From Limnoraphis robusta CS-951 (GTDB lineage: Bacteria > Cyanobacteriota > Cyanobacteriia > Cyanobacteriales > Microcoleaceae), in contig NZ_LATL02000209.1 in the NCBI RefSeq assembly GCF_000972705.2, positions 1-17,778 on the forward strand: a stretch of DNA of 17,778 bases, read 5' to 3'. The notes beneath the pieces were generated by a model. It was not told where the DNA came from, did not search any database, and saw only the letters and a list, made by a program, of their open reading frames with translations. The position numbers and the translations under genes are program-made. The stretch's first letter is position 1. Each line of letters opens with the position of its first letter. Below, one piece after another: positions 1 through 9,541 of the stretch.

Positions 1-21
1 GGGATTCTTGTTAATTGTAAC
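1..21 (-). repeat. Partial CRISPR repeat cut by the left window edge
   Basis: These 21 bases are identical to positions 17-37 of the main repeat, from GGGATTC to ATTGTAAC. The first 16 bases lie upstream of the window. This shows that the array continues to the left. Confidence 0.97.
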
Positions 22-56
22 AGATTTATTCTAGCATAAAAAAGCGGGATTCTTTA
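22..56 (-). other. Spacer containing a short repeat-like word
   Basis: This 35-nt spacer contains GGGATTCTT, nine bases identical to the repeat. One or two such nonamer matches are expected by chance in this much spacer DNA, so it is probably coincidence. It could mislead repeat-boundary software. Confidence 0.6.
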
Positions 57-93
57 GTTTCAATCCCTAATAGGGATTCTTGTTAATTGTAAC
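57..93 (-). repeat. First complete repeat unit (main A-type), used as reference
   Basis: This is the reference 37-bp unit. Plus-strand positions 7-23 are a near-perfect palindrome, AATCCCTA-A-TAGGGATT. In the transcript it can fold as a 6-bp AATCCC/GGGATT stem with a 5-nt loop. The repeat ends are also imperfectly inverted: GTTTCAAT at one end, ATTGTAAC at the other, with 7 of 8 pairs matching. On the minus strand the hairpin is followed by GAAAC and the last 8 nt are ATTGAAAC, the likely crRNA 5' handle after Cas6-type cleavage. The other end contains a weak GTTA/TAAC inverted repeat, and position 29 inside it is the only site that varies in the array. Confidence 0.95.
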
Positions 94-127
94 CAACCTC
101 ATCATCATCATCATCATCAGAGATTAC
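94..127 (-). other. Low-complexity spacer (CAT)n, acidic-coding on the minus strand
   Basis: This 34-nt spacer contains a run of six ATC/CAT triplets. On the minus strand one frame reads SDDDDDDEV, a poly-aspartate stretch. Such tracts are common in acidic protein tails, so the spacer may match several loci. Compare the spacer at 11554-11587. Confidence 0.7.
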
Positions 128-164
128 GTTTCAATCCCTAATAGGGATTCTTGTTAATTGTAAC

Positions 165-197
165 TCGGAGTTATCCTCTGAGCTATCCTCATCCCCA
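165..197 (-). other. Spacer, acidic-coding on the minus strand
   Basis: One open minus-strand frame of this 33-nt spacer reads GDEDSSEDNS. It belongs to the set of spacers whose minus strand resembles coding sequence for acidic, disordered protein. A second frame is also open, so the reading is tentative. Confidence 0.4.
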
Positions 198-234
198 GTT
201 TCAATCCCTAATAGGGATTCTTGTTAATTGTAAC

Positions 235-275
235 CTGCCGATCAATACCCAATTAAAATCCCTAAAAGATGGGTT
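235..275 (-). other. Long spacer sharing its seed-end 11 nt with spacer 7166-7207
   Basis: This 41-nt spacer ends in AAAGATGGGTT on the plus strand, exactly as spacer 7166-7207 does. On the presumed crRNA strand these are the first 11 nt after the handle. It also contains AATCCCTAA, nine bases found in the repeat, so part of it mimics the hairpin arm. Confidence 0.6.
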
Positions 276-528
276 GTTTCAATCCCTAATAGGGATTCTT
301 GTTAATTGTAACTATCGCCCTTTCTGTAAATGATTCAGCCCGGATGGTATCCGTTTCAATCCCTAATAGGGATTCTTGTTAATTGTAACGCATTTTGCCT
401 ACACTACCCCATGAATCACGATTGTTTCAATCCCTAATAGGGATTCTTGTTAATTGTAACTCTGGGAAGGATCGGTGTGGGATTACTAGCGGTTTCAATC
501 CCTAATAGGGATTCTTGTTAATTGTAAC

Positions 529-563
529 TCTCCGAAGTTTGTTTCAATTCCTTTCCCGGTTCC
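529..563 (-). other. Spacer with an internal repeat-start mimic
   Basis: Bases 541-551 read GTTTCAATTCC, matching the repeat start (GTTTCAATCCC) at 10 of 11 positions. The rest of the repeat is absent, so this is spacer sequence and not a degenerate repeat. Confidence 0.65.
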
Positions 564-600
564 GTTTCAATCCCTAATAGGGATTCTTGTTAATTGTAAC

Positions 601-634
601 GCTCCACGGTCGAATTACATATTTCATTAATCTT
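601..634 (-). other. Spacer overlapping in sequence with spacer 2625-2658
   Basis: The last 22 bases (613-634, from AATTACATATTTC) match the first 22 bases of spacer 2625-2658 at 20 positions. The two differences are both transitions. The register is shifted by 12 nt, so the two spacers probably sample the same locus in diverged relatives of one invader. Confidence 0.7.
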
Positions 635-2624
635 GTTTCAATCCCTAATAGGGATTCTTGTTAATTGTAACACGGCATTACATTAATGCTCGTATGGTCA
701 CTAATAAAGTTTCAATCCCTAATAGGGATTCTTGTTAATTGTAACGATTGCAGTTGAGCTTGAGATTGTGCCTGTTTTGTTTCAATCCCTAATAGGGATT
801 CTTGTTAATTGTAACGTTAATAGTTCAATGGAACTTTGATAAAGAGCTAGGTAGTTTCAATCCCTAATAGGGATTCTTGTTAATTGTAACGGTGGGAGTA
901 TGGGGAGAAAAACCCATTCACGCTATTGTTTCAATCCCTAATAGGGATTCTTGTTAATTGTAACTTCTGCCACAACTTGGGGAAGTTATGTCGAACTCAG
1001 GGGAGCGTTTCAATCCCTAATAGGGATTCTTGTTAATTGTAACCATCTAAAAATTCATCTAATTTGCTCCCGCCTCGTTTCAATCCCTAATAGGGATTCT
1101 TGTTAATTGTAACACAGTTTGTCTGATACAGTTTCTTCAGCTTCCGCTTGTTTCAATCCCTAATAGGGATTCTTGTTAATTGTAACCCATCTAAGATTAT
1201 CGGCTCACTTGATCTTACAATGTTTCAATCCCTAATAGGGATTCTTGTTAATTGTAACCCCAGTTCTTAGGGCTGCAAAGGTATCCTCTAAGGTTTCAAT
1301 CCCTAATAGGGATTCTTGTTAATTGTAACGCGATAGAACTCTTGAGAAAAGTCGTTAGGGTCATAGTTTCAATCCCTAATAGGGATTCTTGTTAATTGTA
1401 ACTAGACTCTCTAGGAACGTCCGCGCCTGCCGTTTCTGTTTCAATCCCTAATAGGGATTCTTGTTAATTGTAACACCACAGTCTATAAGCTTCTCCTGAG
1501 TATTTTTCGTTTCAATCCCTAATAGGGATTCTTGTTAATTGTAACTACACTACTAAGATTGAATATCAACTCTTCCTTGGTTTCAATCCCTAATAGGGAT
1601 TCTTGTTAATTGTAACTTTACAATCAAAATTAACTGGTTAAAAAGTACCTAGTTTCAATCCCTAATAGGGATTCTTGTTAATTGTAACTTGAGTTTGTTA
1701 GTTATTCCGAGAGATTCAAGCGTTTGGTTTCAATCCCTAATAGGGATTCTTGTTAATTGTAACATCTCCCTGCCTATCCCGCAGAGTCAATACAGCTGTT
1801 TCAATCCCTAATAGGGATTCTTGTTAATTGTAACTCTTCGTTAGCTTCGACAGAGAATGGAGTCTCAATTAGTTTCAATCCCTAATAGGGATTCTTGTTA
1901 ATTGTAACCTGAAGTAAGGAACGTTAAGCAAACTTTTTAATTCGTTTCAATCCCTAATAGGGATTCTTGTTAATTGTAACTTGAGCCAGTTCACTACTGG
2001 TAGAACTTACTTTGTTTCAATCCCTAATAGGGATTCTTGTTAATTGTAACCATGTAGATTTCTTTCTGAGGTCGCCGAACTTAGCGTTTCAATCCCTAAT
2101 AGGGATTCTTGTTAATTGTAACTAGTGATAGGAGTGTTGCACAGGGGATTTTACCTGTTTCAATCCCTAATAGGGATTCTTGTTAATTGTAACCATTCGA
2201 GTCATCATGTAAGCAAGTCGAATTTGCAAATTCGTTTCAATCCCTAATAGGGATTCTTGTTAATTGTAACTTGCATTATAAAGATGAAAAACACAAAAGG
2301 ATTGAGTTTCAATCCCTAATAGGGATTCTTGTTAATTGTAACCCGGCGGCGGCGTTGGTGGTTGTTCTGCATCACGTTTCAATCCCTAATAGGGATTCTT
2401 GTTAATTGTAACCTGATTGCATTGGTGATCGGCTTGGGCTTTGACCGGTTTCAATCCCTAATAGGGATTCTTGTTAATTGTAACCTTGGCATTAAGTTAA
2501 TGGTTCTGCTGCCTAAGTTTCAATCCCTAATAGGGATTCTTGTTAATTGTAACATTAAGGCTCCTTCGTAGATAAAGTCAATAAATGGTTTCAATCCCTA
2601 ATAGGGATTCTTGTTAATTGTAAC

Positions 2625-2658
2625 AATTGCATATTTCATTAATCCTGCCCTATTTTTA
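2625..2658 (-). other. Spacer overlapping in sequence with spacer 601-634
   Basis: The first 22 bases (from AATTGCATATTTC) match 613-634 at 20 of 22 positions. The remaining 12 bases extend past the end of the first spacer. The two lie about 2 kb and 27 repeats apart in the array, so they reflect separate acquisitions. Confidence 0.7.
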
Positions 2659-2916
2659 GTTTCAATCCCTAATAGGGATTCTTGTTAATTGTAACAATAG
2701 ATATCGATCTTCGCAAGCTCACATAATCGGCGTTTCAATCCCTAATAGGGATTCTTGTTAATTGTAACTTGAAAGAAGCGGGGCCTGAGATATTTCAAGA
2801 CTTAGCGTTTCAATCCCTAATAGGGATTCTTGTTAATTGTAACCTTCCAGCCGAACCTGCCAGAAGTGTCACGCCTCCGGTTTCAATCCCTAATAGGGAT
2901 TCTTGTTAATTGTAAC

Positions 2917-2951
2917 TAGGGTCGCTCCCTAGCCGTATCGGAAAAATAGAA
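2917..2951 (-). other. Spacer with a hairpin at its repeat-proximal end
   Basis: TAGGG at 2917-2921 can pair with CCCTA at 2927-2931. The last base of the upstream repeat can extend the stem by one pair. The short GC-rich hairpin may reflect an intergenic or regulatory protospacer. Confidence 0.5.
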
Positions 2952-3504
2952 GTTTCAATCCCTAATAGGGATTCTTGTTAATTGTAACTTGCTTCACCGC
3001 GACTTATAAACCGGGAGCAATTGTTTCAATCCCTAATAGGGATTCTTGTTAATTGTAACTAGCATTCCTCCTCAGCAGCAGCATAAGCCTCGGGCAAGGA
3101 GTTTCAATCCCTAATAGGGATTCTTGTTAATTGTAACTGGTTTGAGCAATGGCAGGAAGGATTTGCTTTTGGAATTGTTTCAATCCCTAATAGGGATTCT
3201 TGTTAATTGTAACTTTCAGTAAAATCTTGAATTCTCTTGTCTTCAATTTTCTCGTTTCAATCCCTAATAGGGATTCTTGTTAATTGTAACGGTTATTGGC
3301 TTTCTTCTGTAACTCCAGTAGAGAGTTTCAATCCCTAATAGGGATTCTTGTTAATTGTAACATAGAGAATATAGTTTAAGTTCGGTTGAAATCAAAGTTT
3401 CAATCCCTAATAGGGATTCTTGTTAATTGTAACTCTGGGGTAATTCTTCGATTTTTGGAGCATTTAAGTTTCAATCCCTAATAGGGATTCTTGTTAATTG
3501 TAAC

Positions 3505-3541
3505 TTCTACGGTGCCGTGTTCGTCATCCTCAATGATTTTG
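3505..3541 (-). other. Spacer, acidic-coding on the minus strand
   Basis: The minus strand of this 37-nt spacer has an open frame reading KIIEDDEHGTVE, consistent with origin in a protein-coding gene whose sense strand corresponds to the minus strand. Confidence 0.4.
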
Positions 3542-4311
3542 GTTTCAATCCCTAATAGGGATTCTTGTTAATTGTAACCATTCCTGATGCTGTATTCTTT
3601 CGGATGAAATTATCATGTTTCAATCCCTAATAGGGATTCTTGTTAATTGTAACATTATTAGTGACTCTGAATACTTACGGATTTTCAGTTTCAATCCCTA
3701 ATAGGGATTCTTGTTAATTGTAACAAGTTAGATAAAAACGGTGATGTTGTTGGTGAAAGTTTCAATCCCTAATAGGGATTCTTGTTAATTGTAACCTGAT
3801 TGTATGAATCGCTTTCGGTCGATTATCGAGTCTCTGTTTCAATCCCTAATAGGGATTCTTGTTAATTGTAACATGGTTCGTTGTGTCGCCATATCCTTTC
3901 AGTAAGTTTCAATCCCTAATAGGGATTCTTGTTAATTGTAACTACCCTAAATTTTTCTCTGTCTCTCCCCACCGTGATGTTTCAATCCCTAATAGGGATT
4001 CTTGTTAATTGTAACCTGTTTATTTTATGCCTGCGGCTTATTATCCTCTGTTTCAATCCCTAATAGGGATTCTTGTTAATTGTAACTCCGCCATAAACTC
4101 GGCAATATTAGGAAAGTCAATTTCTTGTTTCAATCCCTAATAGGGATTCTTGTTAATTGTAACGGAATTCTAGAAGTTCCATCACTTCCATCAGTTTCGT
4201 TTCAATCCCTAATAGGGATTCTTGTTAATTGTAACTCGTGAGTGATTGTCCTGGAATTGGTGGGAATATGTTTCAATCCCTAATAGGGATTCTTGTTAAT
4301 TGTAACATTTG

Positions 4312-4319
4312 GCGATCGC
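4312..4319. other. HIP1 octamer GCGATCGC inside a spacer
   Basis: The highly iterated palindrome of cyanobacterial genomes occurs within spacer 4307-4341. It suggests that this protospacer came from cyanobacterial DNA such as a chromosome, plasmid or transposon, or from a phage with similar composition. Confidence 0.8.
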
Positions 4320-4378
4320 ACAAAAGCAGAATTTACCGGTTGTTTCAATCCCTAATAGGGATTCTTGTTAATTGTAAC

Positions 4379-4416
4379 GGGGAAGGTTCTTTATCCTCAT
4401 CATTACATTCATCTCT
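4379..4416 (-). other. Spacer, acidic-coding on the minus strand
   Basis: The minus strand of this 38-nt spacer reads RDECNDEDKEPS in one open frame. It is one of at least six acidic-coding spacers with the same orientation. Confidence 0.4.
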
Positions 4417-4813
4417 GTTTCAATCCCTAATAGGGATTCTTGTTAATTGTAACCACGTTTCCCCAACGGTATCGACAGAATCTATTGAGAATGGTTTCAA
4501 TCCCTAATAGGGATTCTTGTTAATTGTAACAAATTCAAATCTCTAGAGCTAAACATTTGCTTTTGTTTCAATCCCTAATAGGGATTCTTGTTAATTGTAA
4601 CCACTGAGTCGCTGTTCTATCTGTTCTTTTAGATGTTTCAATCCCTAATAGGGATTCTTGTTAATTGTAACGAAGACGCCGTTCTGTATCTCCCCAAGGG
4701 TAAACAGTTTCAATCCCTAATAGGGATTCTTGTTAATTGTAACTATTGCCTGGATTAGTTGTTAGCCACTTCTTCAGTTTCAATCCCTAATAGGGATTCT
4801 TGTTAATTGTAAC

Positions 4814-4850
4814 CTATCTTGATTCTTCCGGGGCATCCAGATTTTGCCCC
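4814..4850 (-). other. Spacer ending in a GC-rich hairpin
   Basis: GGGGCA at 4830-4835 pairs with TGCCCC at 4845-4850 across a 9-nt loop, directly against the next repeat. On the presumed crRNA strand this hairpin would occupy the seed region. Confidence 0.5.
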
Positions 4851-5544
4851 GTTTCAATCCCTAATAGGGATTCTTGTTAATTGTAACTACAATCTGGCAG
4901 GCTAACAAGTCATTTTTTGATGTTTCAATCCCTAATAGGGATTCTTGTTAATTGTAACACAAGTACGGGTTTGATTGCTGCTTTAAAAATTGGGTTTCAA
5001 TCCCTAATAGGGATTCTTGTTAATTGTAACTTTAACTTCCCCAGGGGGGAATAATGCCACAAAGGTTTCAATCCCTAATAGGGATTCTTGTTAATTGTAA
5101 CAACATCAATAGTAGTTTTAATTAAATATTGGTTGGTTTCAATCCCTAATAGGGATTCTTGTTAATTGTAACAGTTTAAATGTAAAAACCGATAAACTAG
5201 AACTTGTTGTTTCAATCCCTAATAGGGATTCTTGTTAATTGTAACGCTTTGTCTAACATTTTATCGGCTTCTTTCTGTATGTTTCAATCCCTAATAGGGA
5301 TTCTTGTTAATTGTAACCAGGAGTCACTCAAAATGGCAATCCATCTCAAAGGAGTTTCAATCCCTAATAGGGATTCTTGTTAATTGTAACTCGTGGGTGC
5401 GTGAAAGTTGATGCTAACAGTTGGGGGATTCCAGTTTCAATCCCTAATAGGGATTCTTGTTAATTGTAACCAGATAACCATCCGACTAACCCAGTTACTC
5501 TACAGATGTTTCAATCCCTAATAGGGATTCTTGTTAATTGTAAC

Positions 5545-5967
5545 TTGGGATTACTACTCAATAGCTGAAACGCTGTTGCAGATGGTTTCAATCCCTAATA
5601 GGGATTCTTGTTAATTGTAACGTATTTACAAGGTCAGCGTGTTGGTTACGCCAAACTTGGGTTTCAATCCCTAATAGGGATTCTTGTTAATTGTAACGAT
5701 GCTTCACCTCACTCAGATGAACTCGGCTAAAAACCCGGTTTCAATCCCTAATAGGGATTCTTGTTAATTGTAACATGGGTTAGCTTTGAAGAAGTTGAAG
5801 ATTATTTAAGCTATGTTTCAATCCCTAATAGGGATTCTTGTTAATTGTAACGCACAGTCGCGAATCCGTTCAGCTAAATCGGCAGCAGTTGTTTCAATCC
5901 CTAATAGGGATTCTTGTTAATTGTAACTATCTTGGTTTTAAACAGACTGACAAGGGATTAAAATTGA
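5545..5967 (-). CRISPR. Run of six consecutive 39/40-nt spacers
   Basis: Six adjacent spacers starting at 5545, 5622, 5698, 5775, 5852 and 5928 measure 40, 39, 40, 40, 39 and 40 nt, against an array-wide mode of 34. Only about 14% of all spacers are 39 or 40 nt, so a run of six is unlikely by chance. The repeats between them are ordinary A-type. Confidence 0.85.
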
Positions 5968-6655
5968 GTTTCAATCCCTAATAGGGATTCTTGTTAATTG
6001 TAACCATTGAGGAAATTCGGATCGATATCCGTATCCGTGTTTCAATCCCTAATAGGGATTCTTGTTAATTGTAACTAGCGGGAACCACTGTAAAAAGGGG
6101 CTTGCTGTGTTTCAATCCCTAATAGGGATTCTTGTTAATTGTAACTGGCAGCCGCCGAACGTATTCACGGATTGCCTGGGATTCAGTTTCAATCCCTAAT
6201 AGGGATTCTTGTTAATTGTAACAGCAATTTAGAAGATCCTTGGAATAGCAAGTTTTGTTTCAATCCCTAATAGGGATTCTTGTTAATTGTAACTTCAGGG
6301 AATCGCTTTCGACTTTCTGCAAAAATAGGTTTCAATCCCTAATAGGGATTCTTGTTAATTGTAACCCGCATCAGCATACGTCTATCTGCCGCAAGGGAAA
6401 ATACCAGTTTCAATCCCTAATAGGGATTCTTGTTAATTGTAACTTGAATTTGTAATGTACTATTACGTCCGCATCAGGTTTCAATCCCTAATAGGGATTC
6501 TTGTTAATTGTAACCTAATCCTGTCAGCCTAGATATAGCCATAGTTTGTTTCAATCCCTAATAGGGATTCTTGTTAATTGTAACAGAAATGTGGTTCTTT
6601 GATCAAGGGGAATACAATGTTTCAATCCCTAATAGGGATTCTTGTTAATTGTAAC

Positions 6656-6690
6656 CCGTCCTCATCTCCAAATGGATCATCCCAAGTGAT
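6656..6690 (-). other. Spacer, acidic-coding on the minus strand
   Basis: The minus strand of this 35-nt spacer reads ITWDDPFGDEDG in one open frame, an acidic stretch with a WDDPF core. Part of an acidic protein tail is possible, but I cannot name the protein. Confidence 0.4.
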
Positions 6691-7165
6691 GTTTCAATCC
6701 CTAATAGGGATTCTTGTTAATTGTAACCGGCGAAACTTTTAGCGTTGAACCTTATCGACTCCGACACCTGTTTCAATCCCTAATAGGGATTCTTGTTAAT
6801 TGTAACATTTTCTGTGTACAGTCTTTTTCTCAATCGTAGAAGAGTTTCAATCCCTAATAGGGATTCTTGTTAATTGTAACGGCTGCCCTTAAGGTCTCCC
6901 CCGAAATGGAGTCACCTGTTTCAATCCCTAATAGGGATTCTTGTTAATTGTAACTTTCCAATGATTGCACCTCGACTTTCTGATAGTTTCAATCCCTAAT
7001 AGGGATTCTTGTTAATTGTAACCTTCGGAAGTCACATTAGTAAAAAAGAATGCGACGTTTCAATCCCTAATAGGGATTCTTGTTAATTGTAACAAGTCAA
7101 TCTCAATTCCTTTTGCTCGGAGCAATTCGTTTCAATCCCTAATAGGGATTCTTGTTAATTGTAAC

Positions 7166-7207
7166 AATTGAACTACACTCGCGTTTTTCAAGTTTCAAAG
7201 ATGGGTT
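7166..7207 (-). other. Long spacer sharing its seed-end 11 nt with spacer 235-275
   Basis: This 42-nt spacer ends in AAAGATGGGTT like spacer 235-275. On the minus strand it contains TTTGAAAC just after the shared bases, close to the repeat's ATTGAAAC terminus. A false short repeat could be called here. Confidence 0.6.
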
Positions 7208-7244
7208 GTTTCAATCCCTAATAGGGATTCTTGTTAATTGTAAC

Positions 7245-7279
7245 GTGAAGTGTTGGGGGAGTTAATTCCCCCTTTGTTT
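7245..7279 (-). other. Spacer resembling a rho-independent terminator
   Basis: GGGGGA at 7255-7260 pairs with TCCCCC at 7267-7272 across a 6-nt loop, followed by TTTGTTT on the plus strand. This suggests a protospacer at the end of a transcription unit in the invader. It could stop transcription of an RNA read left to right, but not of the inferred minus-strand precursor. Confidence 0.45.
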
Positions 7280-7681
7280 GTTTCAATCCCTAATAGGGAT
7301 TCTTGTTAATTGTAACCTTAATGTCGTTGTTTCTTCGGGGTCTTTTCTGCTGTTTCAATCCCTAATAGGGATTCTTGTTAATTGTAACTTTTCCCCGAGA
7401 AGATAGCAGCCAGCCTTTGTTTGTTTCAATCCCTAATAGGGATTCTTGTTAATTGTAACCATTGGTAAAATTTGTCAGATGATGGGTATCTCCAAGCCGT
7501 TTCAATCCCTAATAGGGATTCTTGTTAATTGTAACAAGTAGAAAAGTATGAGCAAATCTTAAATATTTAGCTTGTTTCAATCCCTAATAGGGATTCTTGT
7601 TAATTGTAACACTCATTCTCGGGAATATAAGCGTTATATTCTAAGTTTCAATCCCTAATAGGGATTCTTGTTAATTGTAAC

Positions 7682-7718
7682 CTTTGAACCTTGAAAACTG
7701 AATAGCGACTCGCCACCG
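7682..7718 (-). other. Spacer resembling the cyanobacterial rRNA-operon box A / D4 region
   Basis: Bases 7686-7697 read GAACCTTGAAAA, which I recall as the conserved box A antiterminator of the cyanobacterial 16S-23S spacer. Next comes CTGAATA (7698-7704), one base from the conserved D4 element CTGCATA. If the array is transcribed from the minus strand, this crRNA would be complementary to the precursor rRNA. The source could be the host rRNA operon (self-targeting), a related cyanobacterium, or a mobile element that uses a box A. The following bases (GCGACTCGCC) are not ones I recognise from that region. Confidence 0.5.
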
Positions 7719-8182
7719 GTTTCAATCCCTAATAGGGATTCTTGTTAATTGTAACCAATTTGAAAAGGATAAAAAAATTGCATCAACTCGGTTTCAATCC
7801 CTAATAGGGATTCTTGTTAATTGTAACCATCTAGCACGCGAGATCCTAACCGATTGGATTAGTTTCAATCCCTAATAGGGATTCTTGTTAATTGTAACTC
7901 AATTGCCAGATTCTCAAAATTTATCCCACCATGTTTCAATCCCTAATAGGGATTCTTGTTAATTGTAACCCTGATACTGAGCGCCTTTATCACCATAGTT
8001 TGGGTTTCAATCCCTAATAGGGATTCTTGTTAATTGTAACCCCCATCAGTTCAAAACTTCGCGGGGGTGATCGGGTTTCAATCCCTAATAGGGATTCTTG
8101 TTAATTGTAACTTGGTCGCAGCAAGATCTTCTGGGTTTGTTTCAGGTTTCAATCCCTAATAGGGATTCTTGTTAATTGTAAC

Positions 8183-8216
8183 CACAATTAATTGTGATGC
8201 AATCATTCTCGAAGTC
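8183..8216 (-). other. Spacer with a perfect 14-bp palindrome
   Basis: Bases 8183-8196 read CACAATTAATTGTG, perfectly self-complementary and operator-like. The protospacer may overlap a dimeric regulator site or promoter region of the invader. This is inferred from symmetry alone. Confidence 0.5.
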
Positions 8217-8396
8217 GTTTCAATCCCTAATAGGGATTCTTGTTAATTGTAACTAGGAATGCCTAGTCTTTTTCCCAAACTGCCCCCGTTTCAATCCCTA
8301 ATAGGGATTCTTGTTAATTGTAACAATTAACGATGTCAGACCCGAGCGGGAACGGCTACGTTTCAATCCCTAATAGGGATTCTTGTTAATTGTAAC

Positions 8397-8430
8397 CTTC
8401 GGTTTCCTGGCAGAAACCGAGAATAAATCT
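8397..8430 (-). other. Spacer with an 8-bp hairpin
   Basis: TCGGTTTC at 8399-8406 pairs perfectly with GAAACCGA at 8413-8420 across a 6-nt loop. The crRNA guide would itself be structured, or the target is a structured RNA or terminator. Confidence 0.55.
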
Positions 8431-8760
8431 GTTTCAATCCCTAATAGGGATTCTTGTTAATTGTAACTTTCAAACTGGAATGATACCCGCTATCTAACTG
8501 TAGTTTCAATCCCTAATAGGGATTCTTGTTAATTGTAACTACCCGCAACTGTTGTTACAGGTCACTACTGCTTAGTTTGTGTTTCAATCCCTAATAGGGA
8601 TTCTTGTTAATTGTAACTCGACATCAGAAGAATGCCAGTAAACCAAGGGGGGTTTCAATCCCTAATAGGGATTCTTGTTAATTGTAACTCGTTTCTGGCT
8701 AATCGAACAAGTCATCAAAGCAGGTTTCAATCCCTAATAGGGATTCTTGTTAATTGTAAC

Positions 8761-8805
8761 AAGAACGCTTCAACCAAATTGACATCAAGATCAGCAATGT
8801 TGAAG
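8761..8805 (-). other. Unusually long spacer (45 nt)
   Basis: This spacer is about 11 nt longer than the mode. CTTCAAC near its left part is complementary to GTTGAAG at its right end. The minus strand has an open frame, FNIADLDVNLVEAF, so a coding origin is plausible. Flanking repeats are intact, which rules out a degraded repeat as the cause of the length. Confidence 0.75.
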
Positions 8806-9494
8806 GTTTCAATCCCTAATAGGGATTCTTGTTAATTGTAACCAGAGATACCGATGAGCGAATCGAGATGGACGGCGTTTCAATCCCTAATAGGGATTCT
8901 TGTTAATTGTAACTGCTGTTGATTTTGTGGATGTTCGCAAAGCACTTATGTTTCAATCCCTAATAGGGATTCTTGTTAATTGTAACTCGTATTAGCGGCT
9001 GTTGCCCCCTCAAACTCAACGTTTCAATCCCTAATAGGGATTCTTGTTAATTGTAACCCTACAATCACCCTAGCTAAAATTAGGCTGTTTTGGGGAGTTT
9101 CAATCCCTAATAGGGATTCTTGTTAATTGTAACTTGTTAGAGTGTACACTGTTATCTTCATTGTTTGTTTCAATCCCTAATAGGGATTCTTGTTAATTGT
9201 AACTTGAACAGATTTCTAATCTTTCAGGCCAGGGCTGTTTCAATCCCTAATAGGGATTCTTGTTAATTGTAACATTAACTGTTCTGCATAGGTAGCGCTT
9301 ATAATTCCGTGTTTCAATCCCTAATAGGGATTCTTGTTAATTGTAACTTAGATGAGGATGTTAGCAAACCGGATTGGGATGTTTCAATCCCTAATAGGGA
9401 TTCTTGTTAATTGTAACTTGGGTCATAATTTAAGTAATCTTGAACTTGTTGAAAAGTGTTTCAATCCCTAATAGGGATTCTTGTTAATTGTAAC

Positions 9495-9541
9495 CTGTGA
9501 ATCAGGCAAATCCTCTAAGCGGTAATGCTCATTAGTTTTCA
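9495..9541 (-). other. Longest spacer in the window (47 nt)
   Basis: The spacer is 47 nt against a mode of 34, between two perfect A-type repeats. It contains no recognisable remnant of a repeat, so it is a genuine long spacer and not two fused units. Confidence 0.8.

Noticed and set aside
151..333. Short open reading frames such as those at 151-333, 2329-2571 and 4238-4507, encoding a recurring FQSLIGILVNCN peptide
   Set aside because: The peptide is the CRISPR repeat translated in one frame. The frame stays open only where spacers lack stops and have fitting lengths. There is no consistent ribosome binding site and no conserved sequence between the repeats.
541..551. Possible degenerate extra repeat starting GTTTCAATTCC
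   Set aside because: Only the first 11 bases resemble the repeat and the following bases do not. The flanking repeats delimit a normal 35-nt spacer.
3796..6328. 12-mer GAATCGCTTTCG shared by spacers 3796-3835 and 6294-6328
   Set aside because: With about 8.7 kb of spacer sequence, roughly two 12-mer matches are expected by chance, and the match does not extend.
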